A DNA stretch of 64,000 nt from Costus lasius (lineage: Eukaryota > Streptophyta > Magnoliopsida > Zingiberales > Costaceae). Positions 1 through 12,900 of the stretch are shown here, one piece after another. Both the position numbers and the translations under genes were made by a program. The stretch spans positions 41,886,507 to 41,950,506 of the forward strand of contig CM050449.1 of the NCBI GenBank assembly GCA_027563935.2, read 5' to 3'. Position 1 is the stretch's first letter, and every line of letters starts with the position of its first letter. Under the pieces are notes generated by a model. That model saw only the letters and a list, made by a program, of their open reading frames with translations, was not told where the DNA came from and did no database searches.

Positions 1-1345
1 AGGGCTTTAAGCCAAGGCTTAATTTCCTTCGAATGTGGGGGTGGCTTGTAAAAGTTAATTTACCTGAACCTAAAAAGGAAATTAGGTCCTAAAACTATCA
101 ATGCTATCTTAGTTTGTTATTCCTTAGATAGTAACACTTATAGATTTTTAGCAATTAATTAGGAATACCTAAAATATCTAATAATACACAAATTGAATCA
201 AAAGATGTCTCTTTATTTCAAAATATAATCCCTTTTAAAAAAAATAAAATTTCATCTAGTATTCAAGCAAACTCAAATTAACCTTCAACTTCATCAACAC
301 TTTTAGTAATCAATCCTAGTCAACCTTCTGAACCTAGAAGGAGTCAAGGAGTTAGAATTGAAAAGAATTTTGGTAATGACTTCATAATTTATTTAATTTA
401 AGACACACCAAGTACTAATCAAGATGCTATTATCTCTCTTAATGCTCCTTTTTGGAAGAAGGCAATACATACTGGGATGGAATCAATCATAAGTAATCAT
501 ATTTGGATTCTCACTGATTTACCTCCTAGATACAAACCTTTAGGATGTAAATGGATTTTTTAAAAAAAATTAAGAAATAATGGATCTGTAAAAAAGCATA
601 AAATGTATTTAGTAGTTTAAGGCTTTGGTCAAAAAGCTAAAATTGATTATTTTGATACTTATGCACCTGTTGCAAGAATAACTACTATAAAAGTTATACT
701 TACATTTGCTTCCATCCATAATCTATTTGTACATCAGATGGATGTGAAGACTGTTTTTCTACAGAGAGATCTAGAAGAAGAAATTTACATGAACTAACCA
801 GAATGATTTATTTCACCTGATAATAAAAATAATGTTTGCAAACTGGTAAGATCTTTATATGGATTTAAATAAGCACATAAATAATGACATGCAAAATTTG
901 ATAAAATAATATTTTCATTTGGTTTTCGAATAAATGAATTAGATAATTGCTTATATATTAAAATGATTGATGAGAAGAAATTTATCATTTTATATCTATA
1001 CATAGATAATATTCTCATCATAGCTCCTAACTTAGATTTAATAACTGAAATTAAATCTTTTCTTTCAGTTATTTTTGATATGAAAGATTTAGGAAAACAT
1101 ATATCATTTTAGAAATGAAAATAATAAAATCATCAAATACATTAACTTTGTCTCAATCACATTACACAAATAAAATTATAGAAAAATTTAGATTCCATGA
1201 TTGCTCTTCTCTTTCTACTCTTTATGATCCTAGTGTTCTATTAGAAAAGAATATTAGAAAATTTATAAATCAAGAAAAATATGCTCAATTATAGGATCAC
1301 TCTTATACCTTTCAATAGGACAAGACCTGACATAGGACCAGTTTG
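1..1345 (+). pseudogene. Ty1/copia pol relic (integrase end to RT)
   Basis: Conceptual translation with many stops and frameshifts still shows a Ty1/copia polyprotein. About 90-165 reads like the integrase C-terminal segment (CYSLDSNTYRFLAIN). About 335-400 is the basic linker before RT (EPRRSQGVR). About 415-900 is the RT N-terminal half (GCKWIF, DTYAPVARITT, MDVKTVFLQRDLEEEIYMN, SLYGFK). About 990-1100 is the catalytic region, where the usual YVDD reads YIDN, followed by FDMKDLGKH. The order matches the Copia superfamily. Neither LTR is recognisable and the 5' part lies outside the window. It looks much older than the copia elements at the right end and belongs to a different lineage. It is non-functional. 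Confidence 0.88.
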
Positions 1346-2780
1346 AGATTGCAGTTCAGTTGTTATTGTTGTAGGTATTATTGTTGCAATGCTGTAGAGT
1401 CAAAAATAGCACTATTTACTATCAAAATACTATAGATTACTACTAGAAAAATATTATAAATATTATTAATCAAAAAATTATATAAAAATTAAAATAATAA
1501 AATGGACAATAAATAAGCCTATTAAGTTGCAGACAATAATATTTATATACTTTTATATTTTTCATATATTTTTATATACTTTTATATATTAATTATTCTA
1601 TAAATAAAACTTATATATATAATAATATATAAAAGAAAGCTTGTATATGTGGTTAGGAGGAGAAAAAAATGAGTGCGTAGGGTCGAACCCCTATCCTGCT
1701 CTTAATGCACATCAGTGTAACTTGTAGAGGAAAGGTACCATGTATTGTGTGTGGATTTGTTCTAATATAGGTGAAAAGAAACTACTTTACTAAGTGCACT
1801 TTACTGATCAGACAATATACATTATGCGCATCAAGTTAATTTTATTTAACCATTTGGTTATAAATTCAATCTGAAAATTGAATTAAATTAATTGATTTGG
1901 CATTTATTCGCCTAGCTATGGCACAATATTAATAACAATGTTAATGTTGGATTTTGCCATTTTACTTTGCCTATTAGAAGGTTGCAAGTCTCGGTTAATT
2001 TGGAAGCAAGTCTTGACCGAGAGCTTAGATAAGCTTTTTCCTCTTCTCTTTTTCTTTTTCTTAGTCTTTTGGATTTCTATTTTTGCTTGTCTAATATTGA
2101 AAAGGTATTTGGTCATCTTTTTCATGGTCGTGACCCATAAGAGGAATATCTCAATCGTATCCTGGGTGTTCAGTTTGGATTGCTTATGATCGTGAAACAA
2201 CAAAATACATTGAAAAGGAGATTTATGAAGAGCTGAAGAAGATTGGAGTGTCATGTCATCAAATAGTTTGTGCTTATGTAACTCTTGGGAGTAGTAAAGA
2301 GAAGATTAGACTTTTTTTCTTAGCTCTAGATGAAATATGTTGTGCTTGGAGGATGTGAAATTGGAGTATGTTTTGAATGATTGGTTAATATTTTGAATAT
2401 TGTTAGGACACAAATAATTTAAGTAAGATGGTTATAATTGTTTGTATTATATTTAGATGCAAATAGTTATTATCATTGTTTTGTATTATGATGCGAATGT
2501 TTTTAGTGTCATACTTTATTTTTTTTTATAGTTTTATAATTGTATAAAAACTACTAGTTGACATGTTCTTTGTTATTAAATTATAATTTGTGATAATTTA
2601 AAATTTAAAATATCTTAAGTAATTATATAATATTTATAGTATTTTTTTGCCCTTTTATATTTGTATATATTTTATAACATTTAATTGTATTCAATAGGGA
2701 TCTTGTAAATATCAATTAAAATCTATCATTTAAGTTTTCTTTTCCTCTAAAGAAATTCATGATTTTTAAAAAAAATTTTC
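1346..2780. other. AT-rich intergenic DNA without a supported gene
   Basis: This stretch is rich in A/T tracts and short TA-rich runs (about 1430-1640 and 2400-2760). The longest open frames (1938-2189 and its antisense) are low complexity with poly-K or poly-F runs and resemble no family. I see no LTR, no tRNA and no clear terminal repeat. Confidence 0.5.
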
Positions 2781-2865
2781 TAAAATGAAAAACATAGTGA
2801 TTTTTGTAATAAAAGGACATTTGGGAATTGATAATATATTAAAATATAGAGGCAAAACCCCTCGT

Positions 2866-3035
2866 GATTGGCTGTGTTGCCAACGGCTACTTACAAATGA
2901 AGAAAGAAAACATCACATTGCCTCTTCTTCCTCTCCCTCTGTGCAACGGTCACATTACCGTTACAGGCCTCGCATTTCAAATCTATTAAAATCCCCCACT
3001 CGTCCTTCTCCTTTGCCTCTTGTTTAGGGTTTTCT
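2866..3035 (+). promoter_or_regulatory. Promoter with MSA-type, CCAAT and telo-box motifs
   Basis: Upstream of the ATG at 3081 lie three copies of the AACGG core of plant mitosis-specific activator (MSA) elements: CCAACGGCTA at 2880-2889, GCAACGGTCA at 2943-2952, and an inverted copy (ACCGTT) at 2957-2962. An inverted CCAAT box (ATTGG) lies at about 2867-2871. A telo-box-like TTAGGGTTTT lies near 3026. MSA elements are bound by three-repeat MYB factors and drive G2/M transcription. Clustering within 85 bp, 120-200 bp before the start codon, fits a proximal promoter. The transcription start was not determined. Confidence 0.55.
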
Positions 3036-3080
3036 TTTCCAATCTTGAGTTGAAGCCCAACTAATCTCTCGAGCTCAGAA

Positions 3081-4225
3081 ATGGAGGCTTCGTCCGCAAA
3101 AGGAATCGCGAGATCTCAAGCGGCTGCCGCTGCCAGTTCCCGTGAGAAAAACCACTCTATCTCAGATCCTATCCTCTCCGTCCTTCTTTCATTTATTTGG
3201 TCTAATTCTGGGATCCAGGGAATAGCATGAACGGACCCGGCGACCGGCCGGCGCTCCTCGACATCACCAATGACTCCCCTGTCGTGGGACTCATTCCCAC
3301 GGGGGAGAAGACGCCCTCGTCGGCGGCGACGAAGAAAAGCGCTCTTGACGGGAGGCGGACTCCTCTGTCGGGCGAGGATGTGCTCCGCGGCCAGGTGAGG
3401 ACGCTGCTGCAGAAAGTCGAGGAAGAGGCTGAACTCGTGTCCTTGGGGCATCACCATTACCCGCCGCCGCCGACCCCTTCCCTGTTCCCTACCCTCTTGG
3501 GACTTTTGAGATCACCGACGCATCTACTCGCCCCGACGCCAGCCAACACGCCGCAATTCCCCTTCGAATTAGTTCCATTGGAGATCGCAACCCCTTGTGT
3601 TCCTTCCCAGGTGCCGTGATGCAGATGCCTTGTCCAAAGTTTTCATTTCAAATTTGTCCAATGCCTAACATTTTAGGGATCTCCTCAATTTCTTCAGGCT
3701 GTGGTAGAGTGTTTCGGTGCAGCAGAGAACCTACTGGGTCTTGAAGAATGCCAGATCAACCGGTCGCTGACGTTTGAGTCGCCGGAGAAATCGGACATAT
3801 CGACGATTTGTTCGTCATTGACATACGAATGCAGCGGCAGCAGCGAGGAGAAATCGTCCTGCCTTGAGGATGATAACTCCTCAATTTGGTCGATTCAGGC
3901 TAACGCGAGCCCCAACTCTGAGAACGAAGAGGTTGATGAGGACGAAGAGCACGAAGAGGATAACTTGTACTACGAAGAAGCTGAGGACGACGAAGCAGAT
4001 GACGCCGACTTGTTGGAGTTGTGCGAAGGTGTGAAGAAGATGTCGGTAGTGGCGGGATTGCCAGAATTCGCAGGGAAGCACGCGAGGTTCGTGTACAACA
4101 GCGAGGATGAGATGGAGAGAGAAGAGGTGGTGAAAGAGTCGGTTTCGCCAAGCGTGTTGGTGTTGAAGGGTCTGCCTGCGCCGGAAGGGAAGCACCTGCG
4201 CTTCCATGAGGAAGACGAGGAATGA
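3081..4225 (+). CDS. Conserved acidic plant protein, three exons, function unknown
   Basis: Proposed exons are 3081-3141, 3219-3610 and 3698-4225, giving 326 residues. Introns of 77 and 87 bp have GT-AG ends (donors GTGAGA and GTGCCG; acceptors ATCCAG and CTTCAG), in phases 1 and 0, and the frame runs on across both. The ATG at 3081 is the first in frame and precedes an Ala/Ser-rich start. Visible parts: a conserved-looking core ALLDITNDSPVVGL (residues about 31-44); LSGEDVLRGQVRTLLQKVEEEAEL, a probable short amphipathic helix (about 70-95); a proline-rich stretch; and a very acidic C-terminal half (runs of E/D about 230-260). The end holds two copies of a GLPxxxGKHxRF motif, each followed by an acidic tail. 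No enzyme domain, signal peptide or membrane segment is visible. Upstream MSA-like motifs suggest G2/M expression. I do not recognise a named family with confidence. Confidence 0.8.
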
Positions 4226-6390
4226 GAAAGCGCGCAGTCTTTGATTTGGTGTCTCGTCCTGTGACGCCATGATTTTCTACTCTGTTTTAATTGGTTTGGC
4301 GGTTCTATTCTTAGTTTCTTACCATTTGGGAAACAAATCAATTACTTTGAATAAAAACCAATTTAGAACCTACCATGTTTTGAACTCGTCTATATACTCT
4401 ATAATTTCTTCTAATCATAAGCACGATTTGGAGTGCACAGTTGGATTTTCAACAAAGGACCTCCACAACTTATAAAATTTTTGATGATCTGAATAAAATA
4501 ACAGTGTGACACTGGTTTTGAATCGTAAACTGGTAAATGCATCGTTGGGATATTTTACTACCCCTCTAATTGACGGCAAAAAGCACTTGCTAAATTTGAA
4601 AGTCATATTTTATAGCAGGGCAAGATGTAAAGTTAGCAGCTCTTCATTTAAAATGGCAGTTGCTATATTTGTAAGTCGTATTTATGAAGGGAAAACCTCT
4701 TTGAATCTTCTTGCTTCAGATAACGTATGGTGATGATAATGATGCATATGAGAAAAACATAAAGAAACAAACCTTGTAATATAGGAAAAGAAAATATGGC
4801 AAACTTATAATTTGTGTTATATAGTATTTGTGCATGATGGATGATGATATAACTAAATCACTTGCAGTGGTCAGGCGCATCCTAGGCTTGCTAGTTTATT
4901 TATTTTTTATTTTTTTATTTTTTTATTTGGCTTAGAATAAGCAGATTCCTATTAAGTTTTAACTTAGATAAAATTGTGCCTAAGAAACAAGTTTAACTTA
5001 ATTTCTAAACATAATAATCCTATTTAGTTATTTATTTCATTTTCTCTTGTATATCTATCATTTGAGAAGTCTATCTCCCAAGTATTTTGTCTCTTAGAGA
5101 CATCTATATCCCAAGTATTTTGTCTCTTAGTTGCATAGATATCAATATCACGATATACATATTTGGAGCCTCAAGTGGAGACCTTTCAAATTATTTTTGC
5201 TATATCATGGATAGAAGGAAAGGTTTAATCTTAAAAGTTGTTTGCTTCAATGGGTGGTCCTGTGATGCTCAACTACAAACCCTCCAAATTAGGCATAGCA
5301 AAATCACTCAAAGATTTGTGATCTTTGGTTGTTGCTTAGCTCTTTCAAATTTTAACTTTATGCGAAATCAAAAAGCTCTTTCAATCTCGAGAGTTGTCTT
5401 GATTGAAGTATCATATGCATAAACCAAGTGCTATCTATGCTTCAAAAGAAAATATTCATTGGCAGTGACTTTTGGTGAAGTTTGAAAAATAATTTTAGAA
5501 AATAAAAAAAAAACCTTTATCTAGTTAATCTAGATGTATTTTTTAAGAAATTTAAGTAACAAAAAAATTGAGTTAACTATTTTTGGCATAGGCAATGAAA
5601 ATTTTCATCCGTCAAAACACAAAAGCCCTTATTTTTTAAAAAATATAGAAACTAAATTAACAGAAAAAGAAAAACTTTAGCAAAAGAAAAATAATGTTTA
5701 GTCCAGTAATTTTAAACTTTTATTGATATTTTAACAACAAGCTAAAAACTTGATGTGATAATAGATGCATGGTTTAATCAAAGTAATAAATAAAATATCA
5801 TTCCTACTAAGAAATAGATGTTAAGTATCAATAAATCTTAATCTTAGAGCAGTAACAAATAACTAAATGGACGTCTATATCCCAATTAAATTATAAGTGT
5901 AACCTCAAATGTACTTAAGCTTCTAGCATGAATTCATTTTTTGAAGCAACCAATCAATGAAAAACTACTATATGTTGAGTCATTTACACTTTAACTGGTA
6001 TTAACAAAATTCAAAAGTCTTATTATTGAAACTAATAATAGAATGCATTGAGTCCCTTGAACTTAATGATACTGCTTAGGTCATTAATCTCAATCATTTC
6101 CAACTACATGCTTAAATAGAGGCCCTGACCCAAATAGATAAAAATAGCTATATAACAACACAACCCACATTGATCGAAATAGCTACATTACTACATGGAG
6201 ATATAGTGTATATTGATAAAATGACTAATTGATCAAGTGGTTGAATAGCCTAGATTGATTGTAAAGACTACATGCCCAAGTGATTATGTAATATAATAGT
6301 GCATCTTATAATCTACAACAATCATATGCCCAAGTAACTAGACTACCTAGGTTATCCTCATCTCAATAGCCATGTATGAAAGTTTGCAAG
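4226..6390. other. Intergenic DNA downstream of the acidic-protein gene
   Basis: The first few hundred bases after the stop probably contain the 3' UTR; no clear poly(A) signal could be singled out. The rest is AT-rich, with a near-duplicate around 5075-5125 (a CCCAAGTATTTTGTCTCTTAG segment occurs twice about 40 bp apart). No coding region is supported. Confidence 0.5.
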
Positions 6391-6500
6391 AAATTTAGAT
6401 CACATCTCAAAGATTTCTTGTATAAACTTAGAATAACAATGGGAGACAATGAAAAAAAAAAAACATTTCTAATTGCGCCATTGATCTTTTCTTTCCTTAT
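6391..6500 (+). repeat. Single-copy relative of the 20-kb minisatellite
   Basis: This segment has the order AAATTTAGATCACA, CTTGTATAAACTTAGAAT, AACAATGGGAGA, poly-A, then ATTGCGCCATTGATCTTTTC. The same flanks and core occur at 20027-20410, where the core is present about six times. Here there is one unit. The two loci are therefore copies of one dispersed repeat that expanded only at the second site. Confidence 0.65.
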
Positions 6501-6501
6501 G

Positions 6502-6738
6502 GTCTGTTTTCTTGGGAGAAAAATTAGAGAGAAAGAAAAAAAAAATTAAGTTTTTCGCTGTTTCCATGGGCAGAAAGAAAAATTTGAGTAGAAAAGTGGA
6601 TGAAAAATTTTGTAACTTTTCCTCCGAAACTTTTCGCCCGAATCGGACAGAAAAGTTAGAGAAAACACAACGTCACTTCGCCTGACCTTCGAAATTAATT
6701 TTTCTTTCACTTTTCCTTCCTTCCAAGAAAACAGAATA
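6502..6738. mobile_element. Possible MITE with imperfect terminal inverted repeats
   Basis: The left end reads TCTGTTTTCTTGGGAG and the right end, reverse-complemented, reads TCTGTTTTCTTGGAAG; the inside is rich in GAAAGAAAAA and its complement. The whole could fold into a long imperfect hairpin. A target duplication is not convincing, so the superfamily is unassigned. Confidence 0.35.
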
Positions 6739-8219
6739 TGAATTTTTTTCTTTCCCTAAAGTTTTCTTTACTTGCAGTTTTTCATTCCTTATAATTTTAC
6801 TTCCCTCCAAGGAAATAAAGAGTTAGTGTCCAAATATTGGACCGGAGATCTTCCACCGTTATCCCCTACAAACTACTTGAAACTAATTTTTCCTTCCCAA
6901 AGGATCTATAAGATACAAAACACAATGAATAGATCAGAAAATTTACTCTAAAACATGCTTATAGTTGTCAACTGACAAAGGGTAGACACATAAATGTCCC
7001 CCTTTACCGATATCTACACAGCGACCTGCTTCTCGTTTGGTGATAACATCAGGAGTAAAGCTTAAAGCTTTGGTCTTCTCCTTACAGCTCTCGGTCATAA
7101 GGAGGAAGAAGAGGTTATATATAGTCTCATTTATCCTCTCATTTAGAGGCAATTTTTTTTTCCATTTTTTAAAAGGAAAATCATTTATGATCTCAACTTA
7201 TATTAATTAATAACATACTTTGGGCAAGTTAATTAATAAATATAATTGAGATGAAAATAATTTATTATCACAAAATTTAAATATATTATAATATATGATG
7301 AATGAGTTACTTTGGTAGTAAATATCCATAACTAATTATAATATATCATGAATATCATAAATGGAAAGCTAGCAAATTGTTATCGTCTATTGACGTTGCT
7401 ATTCTAAAACATAGTTAGAAGTTGGCATTGTCAAAAATAACATTATTATTTCAAAGATTGGTATAATATTAACTGAGAAATTAATACCAAATCAAATCAA
7501 TTTAAACCTCAATAATTGTGTGAAGAACTTGGATATATGTCATATGATTTTAAAAAAATGCATTTAAGCCTACATATGATCGCGAAAATCAAGTATTGCA
7601 TAGCTCATTATATACATATAAATCAAATCAATCAAGATTATTGCAGAGCAATTTGCAAGAATTATCAATCTAATCAATCAATATAAAATATTACTCATGC
7701 AATCAATAATTCGCAAGGAATTATGAAGTTCCAAAGAAATGTGCAATCCAAATGAATTTGAAAGTACAAAATACTATGGAGAAAATTTATTTCTGATTTT
7801 CTAGTACTAGAATTATTTGGTCTAATTCATGATTCTGGTTTAAATTAGAGCAAAAATTATAAAGATTTGACTCAAATCTAATCAGATACTATATCAACTA
7901 AGTCTGATCAGATCTGGTCCAAATTTGATTTGAAATTGGGTTCACAATTACTAATTTTGGCTTGAAACGGCTCAAATTATCTCGAACCAAACCTCAATTT
8001 AACAAATCACACCCGGTTCAGGCACATAATCGGGGTGGCCAATGCCCGATTCAGTGCCTAGTAGTGATGGCTTACGCTATTATCCACTGCTGCATTCGCA
8101 ACTACTGCTCGCATTCATAGTAGCAACGTATGTTGGGTGAACTTTCGGCTACCGTTGTAAGATTAGCAAGAAGCTAACAAAACTAGCGACGACTGGCTAT
8201 CATTCTCATTGGCTCTCGC
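6739..8219. other. AT-rich intergenic DNA
   Basis: No coding region is supported. The 69-residue frame at 6943-7152 (-) has no recognisable features. From about 7900 base composition rises as the sequence approaches the MITE at 8220. Confidence 0.45.
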
Positions 8220-8678
8220 TAGGGGTGTACAATCAGTAATACCGATACTGAATTTACTGATTTATTATTTATCGAAAATTTTAATACCGATACCAAACCG
8301 AATAAGAAATCTACCGAATAGTTACCGAACTGAATTTACTGAATAATTTACGGTAAATTACCGAATAAAAAATTATAAATACTTATTTAATATCTAATAT
8401 TTATATAATATTTTCCTTCTTTACTTCTTCATTTTCACTAATCACTGTCGCTAAAACGATTACTCTACTAATTAAAAAATATTATTTATTTATTATATTA
8501 TTTATAATCGGTAAAATCGGTTTTTTACCGAACCAAAAAAAATACCGATACCGATAACCGATTTGTAGAAAAATCATTACCGATACCGATACCGATACCG
8601 AATTTACCGAACCGATTTTACTGAAAAAATCGATAAATCGGTATTTACCGAATATACCGAACCGAATGTACACCCCTA
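8220..8678. mobile_element. hAT-like MITE, 459 bp
   Basis: Terminal inverted repeats TAGGGGTGTACA (8220-8231) and TGTACACCCCTA (8667-8678) match perfectly. They are flanked by 8-bp near-duplications GCTCTCGC (8212-8219) and GCTCTCGG (8679-8686). An 8-bp target duplication with a (C/T)AGGGGTGT terminus is typical of hAT elements. The interior is made almost wholly of variants of ACCGATACCGAATTTACCGA in both orientations, so the element folds on itself. No transposase is encoded. Confidence 0.8.
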
Positions 8679-9058
8679 GCTCTCGGCTCCTCATTAGGGA
8701 TCATTGGCAGTACCGTCGATGCATCGCCTAGGGTGTAATGATTGCATGACTCCATGCGGTTGCTTGGTGGCAATTGGCATGGAGAAGGGAGGAGAGGTGG
8801 TGAGATTAAGGTATTATTATTATTGTAAGAAAAATTAATGCTAGGTCTAGCTTATTTTACGCAAGGTTTAGCTTGATTGACCCACCTATTTGATTCAGTG
8901 TAGACACCCAATTTATACTCCGTTTGGCCTAGCTTCTGGGGTTGTTTATGACTTTGTGGCCAGCAGAAATCAAGAAGTTGAGGTGTTTGGTCCTTCAGCT
9001 TCTTTGTTCTAACTCACAAATTAGCTACGGGGTGAAGCTGCTTATCTGACCCCACTTA

Positions 9059-9674
9059 GGGCTCGTTTGGAGCTGTGGGCCAACAGCTTCTACGGGCCGC
9101 ACCCACTATTTTTCACAAGTTTTAACGTTTGGCTTGCAGATTCTGTGCCTGAGCACAGTCTGAGAATCTATACTGTTTCTAGCCAGCGGCAGAAAAGGCG
9201 CTTCTTCAGCCCGTGAGAGGAAAAAAAATACCCGAAAAGGTGTGTCACGGCCGCAAACTAGATTCTGGCACATGAATTTGCTAACCGAAAAAGAAACTCT
9301 TGTACGTGTAGAATTGGCCTGCAGTTTGGACACTGTGAAGTCTTTCGGTACTTGCCTTCTTTTATTTATTCAAAAAGTTTTATTTTTATATTATATATGA
9401 TTAACGTTCGCTAAATCAAATAGTAATTTTTTTAAAAAGGAAACTTTATGTCATGAATTATATAAATTTAAAGTTATATTTTATTTTCTAAAATCTAACA
9501 ATTGCAAGGAATTCAGAAAAAATGCCACGTGTTAGGTTGACAAACTTTCTCACTCATCAGGCAGGATTATAAACTACTTATCCAGCTAGTAATTTATTTA
9601 AACAGTCTTCAGTTTATCTAGCCAGCTCTAATCAAACTAGCATAAGCTATAAGCTATCATAGCCCCAAATTGGC
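9059..9674. mobile_element. Possible Tourist/Harbinger-like element, degraded
   Basis: The left end GGGCTCGTTTGGAGCT and the right end CCCCAAATTGGCCCT are imperfect inverted repeats (about 13 of 17 positions agree), flanked by TTA and TCA. The GGGC..GTTTGG terminus and three-base target are typical of PIF/Harbinger MITEs. A related CTCCGTTTGGCCTAGCTTCTG segment lies at 8919-8940. Divergence keeps confidence low. Confidence 0.35.
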
Positions 9675-9938
9675 CCTCAATAATCCTTATATATAATAAT
9701 AATTTTTTAATAACATAACCCATAATATTTTTAATAAATATTTTAATTATAGTTAACTACAGATTTAATCATATAATTTTTATTTTAATAAACTTTTTAA
9801 TAAAAAATTATTTATTATAAATAAAATAAATAAAAATTAAATCAAGCATCACCTTAGTTGCATGCCACCACCTCCATGTGCTGCCTGCCCACACCGCTTG
9901 CTTGAGCTCATCTTATGCCACATGCCCACTGTCACCTA

Positions 9939-12900
9939 TGTTAGGCCCAAGATTTGGGCTTGATTTTGACTGGTCAAAGGGGTGTTGACCTGGTCAAAAT
10001 CACCCCCAAATCCAGCTAGGGCTCGGCGCTCGTGTGCGATCGAAAAAGGTGGAGCCACATTTGCTGATGTTGACGCATGCAGGTGTTCTCTGACGCGTGG
10101 CGGGCAGCCACCGGCGGGCAACGTCGGCCAGAGAGGCGACGGCCGAGTGGCTGGAGCTCGTTGGCGGCGATGGGCGGTGAGCATTCGTCTTCCGGGAAGC
10201 ACGCGTGGGCATGCAGAGGAGGCTAGGAGACGGAATAGCAGTAGGGAGCGAAAGGGGAAGCTTCGTCTCGTGGCGAGGTCAGCGAACGAGCACTCAGGGG
10301 AGTTTGGACGAGAGGCTTCGTCTGTTCTGGAGGTTGGTCGGCGGCTGGGGCACGGATGGGAGCTGTTCCGTCCGGCGACATGAGCTCGGCTTCAGATGCG
10401 TCGAGAGGAGACCTCGGGACGATGTAGCTTCAAGAGGAGCTGCTCGGCTGGAAAGTTGTCGGCAACGACGACAGAGGACCCGTCCGGTGGGCTCCCAGCG
10501 TGGGACGCCGGCAGCTGGTTTCCTGGGCGAACTTGTAACGCCCCCTCAGAATAAACCCCAATTACAGGCATAAACCGCGGAAGATAGGGAACGTCACACA
10601 CAAACAACAATACAGATGCTAGGGAATAATAGCTTACGGAAATCGATTCGGAAAAATTTCGGCAGCATGTCCCCAGGAAAACTAAGGAAATTCCTGTACA
10701 TGTTCCCTAGTATCACAATACGGGTCGACATGCCGACCACAAACTGAAACACAACATTGCAAAATCAAAAGTTCTCATTCCTTATCACAATATCGAAATA
10801 ATAAACCACGGTAATCAAATAATGCTGGACAAAACAGACTTCACCGAAAACAGGCTTAAGCCCTCGGTTTAACCGTCGTATCAAAAACAAATGCCAACCG
10901 GCAACAATATCACAGTAATGGAGAAAGAAACAGCCATATCCTGCTAACATGTCCATGAACCAAAAATCATAAAAACCTTGGCCACATCCTGCCCTCAAAA
11001 TAGTACAGGCACGCAGGCCCCAAAATATCAAGTCAGAAAACTATGTATCCACTCAAGCTGTAGGCTCCTGCCCTGCATCTGGAAATATTGTGGAATGAGC
11101 TACACGGCTCAGTGAGTAGATAGTCTCGTTCGACCATCCACGAATATACAATCAGAAATAGATGCAGATATCTTTTCAAAACTTTTAACGGAAGATGTCA
11201 ATACAACATAATAAAACTAATAACAATAAATCACAATCATAATCAGAAGACAATACACCCACCACCCCGGGCAACAAGATCACCAAACAGCCTATCCGGC
11301 TAACAGACTAGAATCACACAACTATTGTCCAGTGAATTCAGAATTGACCCCGAGGGTCCAACCCGGCCTTCGTCAAGGCACTGAGAGTAACATGCACGAA
11401 CAATGGTGAGGCGTAAATTCAAGAGGTGGCCCCCGCCAGGTCACGACGTGGCATTTTGCTCTACGACACTCAACCACACCCCCTTACCGGGAACACAAAC
11501 AGAACAGAACGGAAGGTGAATGAATTCAAGAGGTGGCCCCCGCCTGACCAAGACGTGGCACTTTGCTTCAAACACCCAACTCTCACATGGTTTATCACTT
11601 GGACAAAATACACTTAACACAAACCGGTAACCTGAACCTCTAACCTGGTCACTAGACTCTAAAACAGTCCCTCTATTACCGGAAACAAATCAGAATAGGA
11701 TGGGTGGATTCTCCAACCCCAAATCAGAATGATTGTTCATAGAGTGCTTTAGTTAACCCTTAGCTTCAGTCCACCCAAGTCTAGGACCCTTATCGAACGC
11801 CTACAACACGAACATTGTCTCGGACATCACATCAATCAAATTCAAGAAAGGTCCTTAGATTTCATGCAAACAAGGTTTAACCTTTTCTACGTTATCATCC
11901 AAGGTTATCAACCAATATTTCACATCACTACTTTATACATACACCATTCAACAAAAGAATACATACTAATACTGAAAATTCACCAAATTTCATCCACAGA
12001 TAGCATAAACACAGAATATCACAGATTCATAGTTTTCTCCTAGTTCTTATGACAAAAGACAGAAATGCCCCTAGTTCAAAGTTTAGGTCATGCGGGAAAA
12101 CTTATCCAAAAATTTCGTAAAAATAGTCATTATGTCCCTCATGATCCTTAGATTCGGAATTTCAAGTTTTCCCCAATTTAACTAGCAAATTTACCGAATT
12201 ACCCCTAGGTCAATTTCGGTCAACAGAAAATTTTATTTCCAAAAATTCCCAAAAAAAACGGTAGAGTCCTCATATACCTAATTTCATAAAAATCTAGTTT
12301 GCCCCAATTTTTACCCATACATTTGGGCGTATTTCATGAAGTTGGGGGCGAAATTCTCAATCAAGCCCTAATCTTCATGCAATTGAAAAATTTAAGGTCT
12401 CATACATGATTAATCAAGTCCAATTGATGATTAGAAGTCTTAGAAATGAAAAGCCCTAATTTTCATGCAAGCTAGGGTTTCGAAATTTGGGGAAAAACAA
12501 TGAAACACATACAACTTTACAATCAAGGGTTCATATCATGATTCTAAGCTTTAAACTTCTCTAAATCAAACAATAATCCAACTATGCGTGAACAAGGTAG
12601 AAGAGAAGATCCACTCACCTTGATTTCGTTCTTCCAAGCCTCACGTCCTCACGCCTCCTCTCACGCCAACACGTCGCCGGATCACTCAAGAGTTCGCCGG
12701 AAGCCGCCTCCACCACCTCTCACCGCCGGCCACAAGAGGAGGAGAAGAGGGAAGAGGGCAAACCGCCACCTTCACTCAAAGGAGAAATGTCGTGAGCCAA
12801 GAGGGAGAAGAGGGAAAAATCGTGAGTGAGAGGTGAGAAAATGGATCCCCTAAGGTTTTAGCTTTCTACCCATTTAGCCTCCAAGATCCAATAACCCTTT

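Noticed and set aside
2785..3027. 80-residue open frame before the acidic-protein gene
   Set aside because: It overlaps the promoter motifs, ends at the likely leader, and has no family resemblance.
3881..4270. Several open frames antisense to exon 3 of the acidic-protein gene
   Set aside because: They are shadows of a GC-rich, Glu/Asp-coding exon; the plus-strand gene has consistent splice sites and frame.
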